Source of the DNA: Obelidium mucronatum
Lineage: Eukaryota > Chytridiomycota > Chytridiomycetes > Chytridiales > Chytriomycetaceae
Length of the DNA: 10,858 nucleotides
Assembly: GCA_025765595.1 (NCBI GenBank)
Contig: JAIVFH010000665.1
Location: 1-10,858 of the forward strand
Reading direction: 5' to 3'
The notes under the pieces: generated by a model
Database searches by the model: none
What the model was told of the DNA's origin: nothing
Seen by the model: only the letters and a program-made list of their open reading frames with translations
Part shown: piece by piece, positions 1 through 8,078 of the stretch
Layout: every line of letters begins with the position of its first letter
Position numbering within the stretch: position 1 is the stretch's first letter
Made by a program: the position numbers and the translations under genes

Positions 1-830
1 TCAGTATCCCCGTCCCAATACTCCCACAGGATTGGAAGGCTTGGTGCAGGCCGAATTGGATCCCAGGTGGAGACAGGTTTGCTGGGCTGGCCTGCTCATT
101 TCCCTTCCTTTTCTCTGGAAATATATGGCTTTTACATCCAATTTTGAAACATGATTCTAGGAATGGCCAAAAGAATGCAATTCTTCAGACAACCAGCAGT
201 CCAACCATATGCAATGTCTATATATCTGAGTTCACCAGAGTGCCACCGTCCTTTTGTTTTTACGTGTTTTTACGTGTTTTTATGCAGTAATTATTTGTGG
301 TTTGCCAGGATTGCATGCCAAGATTGCAAAAGACTTGGATACTTCCCACACTATACTTCAGGGCACTGGAAGGTCCCCTTAAGTTTGGTTTTTTACGTGT
401 TTATGCGTTTCTGCGTGTTTATCTTTATGCGTGTTTTACTCGACATTACGTGTTTTACTCGACATTTTGTGTTTTACTCGACATTTACGTGTTTACTCGA
501 CATTTACGTGTTTTACTCGACATTTACGTGTTTTCTAGGTGCTTTATTCTGATTGTTTATCACCCAATACTCTAGCCCCACAAACATCAATTTGTCTTTA
601 GCTCAGTATGCAGAGAGCAGCAGCCTGTGCTGTTGTTGGTTTGGTTGCCTCTGCCAACCTATTGTTCCCATTCCCCTACAAAGCCACCTTCTTCAGCCCT
701 CTGTTGAGTTTAGTGTATTAGAATGCAGTATTTAGCTGTGTTTGATTTGGTTTTTATTTTGGTTTGGATTGTTTCTGTTGGCAGCTCAGGCAAAAAGGGC
801 ACCTGAGTGGTTCTAGCACATTTCACCTCA
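1..830 (+). repeat. Satellite copy 1 (830 bp, five 20-bp units)
   Basis: First copy in the window, cut at an arbitrary phase. It has a C-to-T change at 231 that destroys the SacI site found in the other copies. Block B is disordered: the GCGTG part has lost bases (GCGTTTCTG and ATCTTTATGCG in place of the usual 10-mers), and one 20-mer reads CATTTTGTG in place of CATTTACGTG. The segment after block B, about 561-830, matches clean copies by eye. Confidence 0.95.
389..530 (+). repeat. Block B minisatellite of copy 1, five 20-bp units
   Basis: A T-rich run starts after AAGTTTGG and ends before CTAGGTGC. It contains five GACAT-bearing units of the 20-mer TTTTACTCGACATTTACGTG, several with one- or two-base losses. 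The leading 10-bp GCGTG units are partly deleted compared with clean copies. Confidence 0.9.
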
Positions 831-1700
831 TCAGTATCCCCGTCCCAATACTCCCACAGGATTGGAAGGCTTGGTGCAGGCCGAATTGGATCCCAGGTGG
901 AGACAGGTTTGCTGGGCTGGCCTGCTCATTTCCCTTCCTTTTCTCTGGAAATATATGGCTTTTACATCCAATTTTGAAACATGATTCTAGGAATGGCCAA
1001 AAGAATGCAATTCTTCAGACAACCAGCAGTCCAACCATATGCAATGTCTATATATCTGAGCTCACCAGAGTGCCACCGTCCTTTTTGTTTTTACGTGTTT
1101 TTACGTGTTTTTATGCAGTAATTATTTGTGGTTTGCCAGGATTGCATGCCAAGATTGCAAAAGACTTGGATACTTCCCACACTATACTTCAGGGCACTGG
1201 AAGGTCCCCTTAAGTTTGGTTTTTTACGTGTTTATGCGGTGTTTCTTGTTATCGTGTTTTATGCTGTGTTTTACTGACATTTACGTGTTTTACTCGACAT
1301 ACGTTTTACTCGACATTTACGTGTTTTACTCGACATTTACGTGTTTTACTCGACATTACGTGTTTACTCGACATTTACGTTTTACTCGACATTTACGTGT
1401 TTTCTAGGTGCTTTTATTCTGATTGTTTATCACCCAATACTCTAGCCCCACAAACATCAATTTGTCTTTAGCTCAGTATGCAGAGAGCAGCAGCCTGTGC
1501 TGTTGTTGGTTTGGTTGCCTCTGCCAACCTATTGTTCCCATTCCCCTACAAAGCCACCTTCTTCAGCCCTCTGTTGAGTTTAGTGTATTAGAATGCAGTA
1601 TTTAGCTGTGTTTGATTTGGTTTTTATTTTGGTTTGGATTGTTTCTGTTGGCAGCTCAGGCAAAAAGGGCACCTGAGTGGTTCTAGCACATTTCACCTCA
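831..1700 (+). repeat. Satellite copy 2 (870 bp, seven 20-bp units, longest)
   Basis: The longest copy. Its extra length lies entirely in block B; the complex segments match clean copies by eye. The GCGTG lead-in is scrambled (GCGGTGTTTCTTG, then TATCGTG). Confidence 0.96.
1220..1399 (+). repeat. Block B minisatellite of copy 2, seven 20-bp units
   Basis: The largest expansion in the window. Seven 20-mer derivatives can be counted from GACAT. The first has lost the C of CTCGAC (ACTGACAT), the second lacks TTT before ACG, and others have lost single T, A or G bases. These look like slippage products plus small indels. Confidence 0.9.
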
Positions 1701-2518
1701 TCAGTATCCCCGTCCCAATACTCCCACAGGATTGGAAGGCTTGGTGCAGGCCGAATTGGATCCCAGGTGGAGACAGGTTTGCTGGGCTGGCCTGCTCATT
1801 TCCCTTCCTTTTCTCTGGAAATATATGGCTTTTACATCCAATTTTGAAACATGATTCTAGGAATGGCCAAAAGAATGCAATTCTTCAACAACCAGCAGTC
1901 CAACCATATGCAATGTATATATATCTGAGCTCACCAGAGTGCCACCGTCCTTTTTGTTTTTACGTGTTTTTACGTGTTTTTATAGTAATTATTTGTGGTT
2001 TGCCAGGATTGCATGCCAAGATTGCAAAAGACTTGGATACTTCCCACACTATACTTCAGGGCACTGGAAGGTCCCCTTAAGTTTGGTTTTTTACGTGTTT
2101 ATGCGTGTTTCTGCGTTTTATCTGTGTTTATGCGTGTTTTTACTCGACATTTACGTGTTTTACTCGACATTTACGTGTTTTTACTCGACATTTACGTGTT
2201 TTACTCGACATTTACGTGTTTTCTAGGTGCTTTTATTCTGATTGTTTATCACCCAATACTCTAGCCCCACAAACATCAATTTGTCTTTAGCTCAGTATGC
2301 AGAGAGCAGCAGCCTGTGCTGTTGTTGGTTTGGTTGCCTCTGCCAACCTATTGTTCCCATTCCCCTACAAAGCCACCTTCTTCAGCCCTCTGTTGAGTTT
2401 AGTGTATTAGAATGCAGTATTTAGCTGTTTGTGATTTGTTTTTATTTTGGTTTGGATTGTTTCTGTTGGCAGCTCAGGCAAAAAGGGCACCTGAGTGGTT
2501 CTAGCACATTTCACCTCA
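1701..2518 (+). repeat. Satellite copy 3 (818 bp, four 20-bp units)
   Basis: It has a C-to-A change at 1917 (CAATGTATATATAT), a one-base loss in CTTCAACAACC, and a two-base loss at the end of block A (TATAGTAATT for TATGCAGTAATT). It also has a locally rearranged stretch near 2425-2440 (GCTGTTTGTGATTTG for GCTGTGTTTGATTTGG). The block-A deletion recurs in copy 5. Confidence 0.96.
2087..2218 (+). repeat. Block B minisatellite of copy 3, four 20-bp units
   Basis: Four well-preserved 20-mers, two with one extra T, follow the 10-bp lead-in units. One lead-in unit is shortened (CTGCGTTTTATCTGTG). Confidence 0.93.
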
Positions 2519-3332
2519 TCAGTATCCCCGTCCCAATACTCCCACAGGATTGGAAGGCTTGGTGCAGGCCGAATTGGATCCCAGGTGGAGACAGGTTTGC
2601 TGGGCTGGCCTGCTCATTTCCCTTCCTTTTCTCTGGAAATATATGGCTTTTACATCCAATTTTGAAACATGATTCTAGGAATGGCCAAAAGAATGCAATT
2701 CTTCAGACAACCAGCAGTCCAACCATATGCAATGTCTATATATCTGAGCTCACCAGAGTGCCACCGTCCTTTTTTTTTACGTGTTTTTACGTGTTTTTAT
2801 GCAGTAATTATTTGTGGTTTGCCAGGATTGCATGCCAAGATTGCAAAAGACTTGGATACTTCCCACACTATACTTCAGGGCACTGGAAGGTCCCCTTAAG
2901 TTTGGTTTTTTACGTGTTTATGCGTGTTTCTGCGTGTTTATCTGTGTATGCGTGTTTTACTCGACATTTACGTGTTTTACTCGACATTTAGTTTTACTCG
3001 ACATTTACGTGTTTTACTCGACATTTACGTGTTTTCTAGGTGCTTTTATTCTGATTGTTTATCACCCAATACTCTAGCCCCACAAACATCAATTTGTCTT
3101 TAGCTCAGTATGCAGAGAGCAGCAGCCTGTGCTGTTGTTGGTTTGGTTGCCTCTGCCAACCTATTGTTCCCATTCCCCTACAAAGCCACCTTCTTCAGCC
3201 CTCTGTTGAGTTTAGTGTATTAGAATGCAGTATTTAGCTGTGTTTGATTTGGTTTTTATTTTGGTTTGGATTGTTTCTGTTGGCAGCTCAGGCAAAAAGG
3301 GCACCTGAGTGGTTCTAGCACATTTCACCTCA
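2519..3332 (+). repeat. Satellite copy 4 (814 bp, four 20-bp units)
   Basis: Close to the clean sequence in its complex segments. The G that normally interrupts the T-run before block A is missing, giving an unbroken T-run near 2769-2778. Confidence 0.96.
2906..3031 (+). repeat. Block B minisatellite of copy 4, four 20-bp units
   Basis: Four 20-mers. The second has lost CGT from its ACGTG end (CATTTAGTTTTACTCG). The last 10-mer before them is shortened to TGTGTATGCGTG. Confidence 0.92.
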
Positions 3333-4151
3333 TCAGTATCCCCGTCCCAATACTCCCACAGGATTGGAAGGCTTGGTGCAGGCCGAATTGGATCCCAGGT
3401 GGAGACAGGTTTGCTGGGCTGGCCTGCTCATTTCCCTTCCTTTTCTCTGGAAATATATGGCTTTTACATCCAATTTTGAAACATGATTCTAGGAATGGCC
3501 AAAAGAATGCAATTCTTCAGACAACCAGCAGTCCAACCATATGCAATGTCTATATATCTGAGCTCACCAGAGTGCCACCGTCCTTTTTGTTTTTACGTGT
3601 TTTTACGTGTTTTATAGTAATTATTTGTGGTTTGCCAGGATTGCATGCCAAGATTGCAAAAGACTTGGATACTTCCCACACTATACTTCAGGGCACTGGA
3701 AGGTCCCCTTAAGTTTGGTTTTTTACGTGTTTATGCGTGTTTCTGCGTGTTTATCTGTGTTTATGTGTGTTTTACTCGACATTTACGTGTTTTACTCGAC
3801 ATTTACGTGTTTTACTCGACATTTACGTGTTTTACTCGACATTTACGTGTTTTCTAGGTGCTTTTATTCTGATTGTTTATCACCCAATACTCTAGCCCCA
3901 CAAACATCAATTTGTCTTTAGCTCAGTATGCAGAGAGCAGCAGCCTGTGCTGTTGTTGGTTTGGTTGCCTCTGCCAACCTATTGTTCCCATTCCCCTACA
4001 AAGCCACCTTCTTCAGCCCTCTGTTGAGTTTAGTGTATTAGAATGCAGTATTTAGCTGTGTTTGATTTGGTTTTTATTTTTGGTTTGGATTGTTTCTGTT
4101 GGCAGCTCAGGCAAAAAGGGCACCTGAGTGGTTCTAGCACATTTCACCTCA
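3333..4151 (+). repeat. Satellite copy 5 (819 bp, four 20-bp units)
   Basis: Complex segments match clean copies, with one extra T near 4080. Block A ends TATAGTAATT, the same two-base loss as in copy 3. The last lead-in unit reads ATGTGTG in place of ATGCGTG, which loses one CpG. Confidence 0.96.
3719..3849 (+). repeat. Block B minisatellite of copy 5, four perfect 20-bp units
   Basis: The best-preserved longer array: four consecutive TTTTACTCGACATTTACGTG units without indels, after four 10-bp lead-in units. It shows that the 20-bp period is real and not an alignment artefact. Confidence 0.96.
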
Positions 4152-4934
4152 TCAGTATCCCCGTCCCAATACTCCCACAGGATTGGAAGGCTTGGTGCAG
4201 GCCGAATTGGATCCCAGGTGGAGACAGGTTTGCTGGGCTGGCCTGCTCATTTCCCTTCCTTTTCTCTGGAAATATATGGCTTTTACATCCAATTTTGAAA
4301 CATGATTCTAGGAATGGCCAAAAGAATGCAATTCTTCAGACAACCAGCAGTCCAACCATATGCAATCTATATATCTGAGCTCACCAGAGTGCCACCGTCC
4401 TTTTTGTTTTTACGTGTTTTTACGTGTTTTTATGCAGTAAGTTATTTGTGGTTTGCCAGGATTGCATGCCAAGATTGCAAAAGACTTGGATACTTCCCAC
4501 ACTATACTTCAGGGCACTGGAAGGTCCCCTTAAGTTTGGTTTTTTTACGTGTTTATGCGTGTTTTTTTGCGTGTTTATCGTGTTTTTATGCGTGTTTTAC
4601 TCGACATTTACGTGTTTTACTCGACATTTACGTGTTTTCTAGGTGCTTTTATTCTGATTGTTATCACCCAATACTCTAGCCCCACAAACATCAATTTGTC
4701 TTTAGCTCAGTATGCAGAGAGCAGCAGCCTGTGCTGTTGTTGGTTTGGTTGCCTCTGCCAACCTATTGTTCCCATTCCCCTACAAAGCCACCTTCTTCAG
4801 CCCTCTGTTGAGTTTAGTGTATTAGAATGCAGTATTTAGCTGTGTTTGATTTGGTTTTTATTTTGGTTTGGATTGTTTCTGTTGGCAGCTCAGGCAAAAA
4901 GGGCACCTGAGTGGTTCTAGCACATTTCACCTCA
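4152..4934 (+). repeat. Satellite copy 6 (783 bp, two 20-bp units)
   Basis: A short copy between four-unit neighbours. It has lost TG in GCAATCTATATATC and gained a G in GCAGTAAGTTATTTG. The T that starts the GTTTATCACCC segment is also missing (GATTGTTATCACCC). Confidence 0.96.
4540..4634 (+). repeat. Block B minisatellite of copy 6, two 20-bp units
   Basis: Two intact 20-mers. The lead-in has a T7 run in place of TTTCTGCGTG (GTGTTTTTTTGCGTG) and TATCGTG in place of TATCTGTG, so spacing here departs from the usual exact 10 bp. Confidence 0.93.
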
Positions 4935-5738
4935 TCAGTATCCCCGTCCCAATACTCCCACAGGATTGGAAGGCTTGGTGCAGGCCGAATTGGATCCCAG
5001 GTGGAGACAGGTTTGCTGGGCTGGCCTGCTCATTTCCCTTCCTTTTCTCTGGAAATATATGGCTTTTACATCCAATTTTGAAACATGATTCTAGGAATGG
5101 CCAAAAGAATGCAATTCTTCAGACAACCAGCAGTCCAACCATATGCAATGTCTATATATCTGAGCTCACCAGAGTGCCACCGTCCTTTTTGTTTTACGTG
5201 TTTTTACGTGTTTTATGCAGTAATTATTTGTGGTTTGCCAGGATTGCATGCCAAGATTGCAAAAGACTTGGATACTTCCCACACTATACTTCAGGGCACT
5301 GGAAGGTCCCCTTAAGTTTGGTTTTTTACGTGTTTATGCGTTTTCTGCGTGTTTATCTGTGTTATGCGTTTTTGACATTACGTGTTTTACTCGACATTTA
5401 CGTGTTTTACTCGACATTTCGTGTTTTTGACATTTACGTGTTTTCTAGGTGCTTTATTCTGATTGTTTATCACCAATACTCTAGCCCCACAAACATCAAT
5501 TTGTCTTTAGCTCAGTATGCAGAGAGCAGCAGCCTGTGCTGTTGTTGGTTTGGTTGCCTCTGCCAACCTATTGTTCCCATTCCCTACAAAGCCACCTTCT
5601 CAGCCCTCTGTTGAGTTTAGTGTATTATGAATGCAGTATTTTAGTGTGTTTGATTTGGGTTTTATTTTGGTTTGGATTGTTTCTGTTGGCAGCTCAGGCA
5701 AAAAGGGCACCTGAGTGGTTCTAGCACATTTCACCTCA
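4935..5738 (+). repeat. Satellite copy 7 (804 bp, indel-rich, four variant 20-bp units)
   Basis: From about 5190 to 5660 this copy has many short indels: lost T in both block A units, CACCAATACT, CATTCCCTAC, CTTCTCAGCC, TATTATGAATGC, TATTTTAGTGTG and TTTGGGTTTTATT. Its first 250 bp and last 75 bp are clean. It lies between the length-variable copies on the left and the uniform copies on the right, so it may mark an assembly seam. Confidence 0.95.
5322..5440 (+). repeat. Block B minisatellite of copy 7, four units, two lacking the TCGA core
   Basis: Four 20-mer derivatives. The first and fourth share the form TTTTTGACATT, missing the AC and C of TTTTACTCGACATT and thus the TCGA CpG. The third ends in TTTCGTG. 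Repetition of the same defect suggests a copied variant more than independent errors (inference). Confidence 0.88.
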
Positions 5739-5995
5739 TCAGTATCCCCGTCCCAATACTCCCACAGGATTGGAAGGCTTGGTGCAGGCCGAATTGGATC
5801 CCAGGTGGAGACAGGTTTGCTGGGCTGGCCTGCTCATTTCCCTTCCTTTTCTCTGGAAATATATGGCTTTTACATCCAATTTTGAAACATGATTCTAGGA
5901 ATGGCCAAAAGAATGCAATTCTTCAGACAACCAGCAGTCCAACCATATGCAATGTCTATATATCTGAGCTCACCAGAGTGCCACCGTCCTTTTTG

Positions 5996-6026
5996 TTTTT
6001 ACGTGTTTTTACGTGTTTTTATGCAG
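5996..6026 (+). repeat. Block A (model copy 8): phased TTTTTACGTG 10-mers
   Basis: Two perfect TTTTTACGTG units (5996-6005 and 6006-6015) and a degenerate third, TTTTTATGCAG, place T5 tracts exactly 10 bp apart. The degenerate unit resembles the TTTATGCGTG units of block B, so the two blocks probably share an origin (inference). An equivalent block lies at the same place in every copy, usually with small T-run length changes. Confidence 0.9.
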
Positions 6027-6041
6027 TAATTATTTGTGGTT

Positions 6042-6067
6042 TGCCAGGATTGCATGCCAAGATTGCA
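6042..6067 (+). repeat. 13-bp tandem duplication in the A-B spacer (model copy 8)
   Basis: TGCCAGGATTGCA (6042-6054) is followed at once by TGCCAAGATTGCA (6055-6067), with one mismatch. The pair is present in every copy; only copy 14 has a lost T. It makes an SphI site at the join. No function is assigned. Confidence 0.85.
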
Positions 6068-6127
6068 AAAGACTTGGATACTTCCCACACTATACTTCAG
6101 GGCACTGGAAGGTCCCCTTAAGTTTGG

Positions 6128-6218
6128 TTTTTTACGTGTTTATGCGTGTTTCTGCGTGTTTATCTGTGTTTATGCGTGTTTTACTCGACATTTACGTGTT
6201 TTACTCGACATTTACGTG
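6128..6218 (+). repeat. Block B (model copy 8): 10-bp lead-in units plus two 20-bp units
   Basis: In order: T6-ACGTG (6128-6138), TTTATGCGTG (6139-6148), TTTCTGCGTG (6149-6158), TTTATCTGTG (6159-6168), TTTATGCGTG (6169-6178), then TTTTACTCGACATTTACGTG twice (6179-6198 and 6199-6218). The C of each CpG falls at 6135, 6145, 6155, 6175, 6186, 6195, 6206 and 6215; the gap at 6165 is the CTGTG unit. T-tracts lie about 5 bp from each CpG. Confidence 0.96.
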
Positions 6219-6519
6219 TTTTCTAGGTGCTTTTATTCTGATTGTTTATCACCCAATACTCTAGCCCCACAAACATCAATTTGTCTTTAGCTCAGTATGC
6301 AGAGAGCAGCAGCCTGTGCTGTTGTTGGTTTGGTTGCCTCTGCCAACCTATTGTTCCCATTCCCCTACAAAGCCACCTTCTTCAGCCCTCTGTTGAGTTT
6401 AGTGTATTAGAATGCAGTATTTAGCTGTGTTTGATTTGGTTTTTATTTTGGTTTGGATTGTTTCTGTTGGCAGCTCAGGCAAAAAGGGCACCTGAGTGGT
6501 TCTAGCACATTTCACCTCA

Positions 6520-7300
6520 TCAGTATCCCCGTCCCAATACTCCCACAGGATTGGAAGGCTTGGTGCAGGCCGAATTGGATCCCAGGTGGAGACAGGTTTG
6601 CTGGGCTGGCCTGCTCATTTCCCTTCCTTTTCTCTGGAAATATATGGCTTTTACATCCAATTTTGAAACATGATTCTAGGAATGGCCAAAAGAATGCAAT
6701 TCTTCAGACAACCAGCAGTCCAACCATATGCAATGTCTATATATCTGAGCTCACCAGAGTGCCACCGTCCTTTTTGTTTTTACGTGTTTTTACGTGTTTT
6801 TATGCAGTAATTATTTGTGGTTTGCCAGGATTGCATGCCAAGATTGCAAAAGACTTGGATACTTCCCACACTATACTTCAGGGCACTGGAAGGTCCCCTT
6901 AAGTTTGGTTTTTTACGTGTTTATGCGTGTTTCTGCGTGTTTATCTGTGTTTATGCGTGTTTTACTCGACATTTACGTGTTTTACTCGACATTTACGTGT
7001 TTTCTAGGTGCTTTTATTCTGATTGTTTATCACCCAATACTCTAGCCCCACAAACATCAATTTGTCTTTAGCTCAGTATGCAGAGAGCAGCAGCCTGTGC
7101 TGTTGTTGGTTTGGTTGCCTCTGCCAACCTATTGTTCCCATTCCCCTACAAAGCCACCTTCTTCAGCCCTCTGTTGAGTTTAGTGTATTAGAATGCAGTA
7201 TTTAGCTGTGTTTGATTTGGTTTTTATTTTGGTTTGGATTGTTTCTGTTGGCAGCTCAGGCAAAAAGGGCACCTGAGTGGTTCTAGCACATTTCACCTCA
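6520..7300 (+). repeat. Satellite copy 9 (781 bp), clean
   Basis: Same length as copy 8, and no difference found by reading the two side by side. This implies very recent duplication, ongoing homogenisation, or an assembler repeating a consensus. Confidence 0.98.
6909..6999 (+). repeat. Block B minisatellite of copy 9, two 20-bp units
   Basis: Identical to the 91-bp block of copy 8, with the same phased CpGs and T-tracts. Confidence 0.96.
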
Positions 7301-8078
7301 TCAGTATCCCCGTCCCAATACTCCCACAGGATTGGAAGGCTTGGTGCAGGCCGAATTGGATCCCAGGTGGAGACAGGTTTGCTGGGCTGGCCTGCTCATT
7401 TCCCTTCCTTTTCTCTGGAAATATATGGCTTTTACATCCAATTTTGAAACATGATTCTAGGAATGGCCAAAAGAATGCAATTCTTCAGACAACCAGCAGT
7501 CCAACCATATGCAATGTCTATATATCTGAGCTCACCAGAGTGCCACCGTCCTTTTTGTTTTTACGTGTTTTACGTGTTTTTATGCAGTAATTATTTGTGG
7601 TTTGCCAGGATTGCATGCCAAGATTGCAAAAGACTTGGATACTTCCCACACTATACTTCAGGGCACTGGAAGGTCCCCTTAAGTTTGGTTTTTTACGTGT
7701 TTATGCGTGTTTCTGCGTGTTTATCTGTGTTTATGCGTGTTTTACTCGACATTTACGTGTTTTACTCGACATTTACGTGTTTTCTAGGTGCTTTTATTCT
7801 GATTGTTTATCACCCAATACTCTAGCCCCACAAACATCAATTTGTCTTTAGCTCAGTATGCAGAGAGCAGCAGCCTGTGGTTGTTGGTTTGGTTGCCTCT
7901 GCCAACCTATTGTTCCCATTCCCCTACAAAGCCACCTTCTTCAGCCCTCTGTTGAGTTTAGTGTATTAGAATGCAGTATTTAGCTGTGTTTGATTTGGTT
8001 TTTATTTTGGTTTGGATTGTTTCTGTTGGCAGCTCAGGCAAAAAGGGCACCTGAGTGGTTCTAGCACATTTCACCTCA
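7301..8078 (+). repeat. Satellite copy 10 (778 bp)
   Basis: Differs from the clean copy by one T lost between the two block A units near 7570 and two bases lost in CCTGTGGTTGTTGG near 7877. These account exactly for the 3-bp shorter length. Confidence 0.97.
7689..7779 (+). repeat. Block B minisatellite of copy 10, two 20-bp units
   Basis: Identical to the 91-bp block of copy 8. Confidence 0.96.

Larger units (their letters stand above)
5739..6519 (+). repeat. Satellite copy 8 (781 bp), clean reference copy
   Basis: Identical by eye to copy 9, and used here as the reference. CpGs: three in complex sequence (CCCCGTCCC, GGCCGAATT, CCACCGTCC), two in block A and eight in block B. Sites seen: BamHI GGATCC, NdeI CATATG, SacI GAGCTC, SphI GCATGC and AflII CTTAAG. 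Reading frames crossing it open with TTG or GTG, not ATG, and run into the minisatellite, so I see no gene here. Confidence 0.98.

Noticed and set aside
5742..5761. Short inverted repeat AGTAT-N10-ATACT
   Set aside because: A five-base stem with a ten-base loop is expected by chance, with no supporting context.
5672..6121. 149-residue open frame recurring in copies 2, 8, 9 and 11 (also 831-1213, 6453-6902 and 8012-8461)
   Set aside because: It opens with TTG, not ATG, spans a monomer boundary, runs into block A, and is broken by frameshifts in other copies. It has no domain I recognise. Its recurrence only reflects the repeat.
6179..6218. CRISPR-like array from the regular 20-bp units
   Set aside because: The units are contiguous with no unique spacers, and sit in a vertebrate-like satellite. 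They are a minisatellite.
6128..6218. Telomere-like or interstitial telomeric repeat from the T/G-rich units
   Set aside because: The units are TTTATGCGTG and a 20-mer, with no TTAGGG or close variant in tandem.
5752..6261. CCCAATACTC present twice per monomer, exactly 500 bp apart
   Set aside because: One chance 10-mer pair is not surprising in a 781-bp sequence (about 0.3 expected for random bases). The exact 500 is probably coincidence.
6036..6290. Recurrent 83-84-residue frames across block B (starts near 6013 and 6036)
   Set aside because: They open with GTG, and their repeated RHLRV/DIYVF-like residues are just translations of the 20-bp minisatellite in different frames.
6332..6348. 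Short inverted repeat GGTTG-N7-CAACC, and a partial NFI-like TTGG...GCCAA
   Set aside because: A five-base stem is expected by chance, and the NFI spacing and left half do not fit the usual palindrome.
6242..6424. Recurrent 60-residue frame in most copies
   Set aside because: It also opens with TTG, shows no recognisable motif, and is carried along with the satellite. Low CpG and near-zero divergence prevent any codon-level test of selection.
5739..6519. CENP-B box, as a hint of centromeric satellite
   Set aside because: No match to the core pattern TTCG followed by CGGG at the right spacing in a clean copy; TTCG and CGGG are both absent.
6451..6520. Transposon terminus or LINE 3' end at monomer boundaries
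   Set aside because: No target-site duplication, terminal inverted repeat or poly(A)/short tandem tail can be placed, and the monomer boundary is arbitrary.
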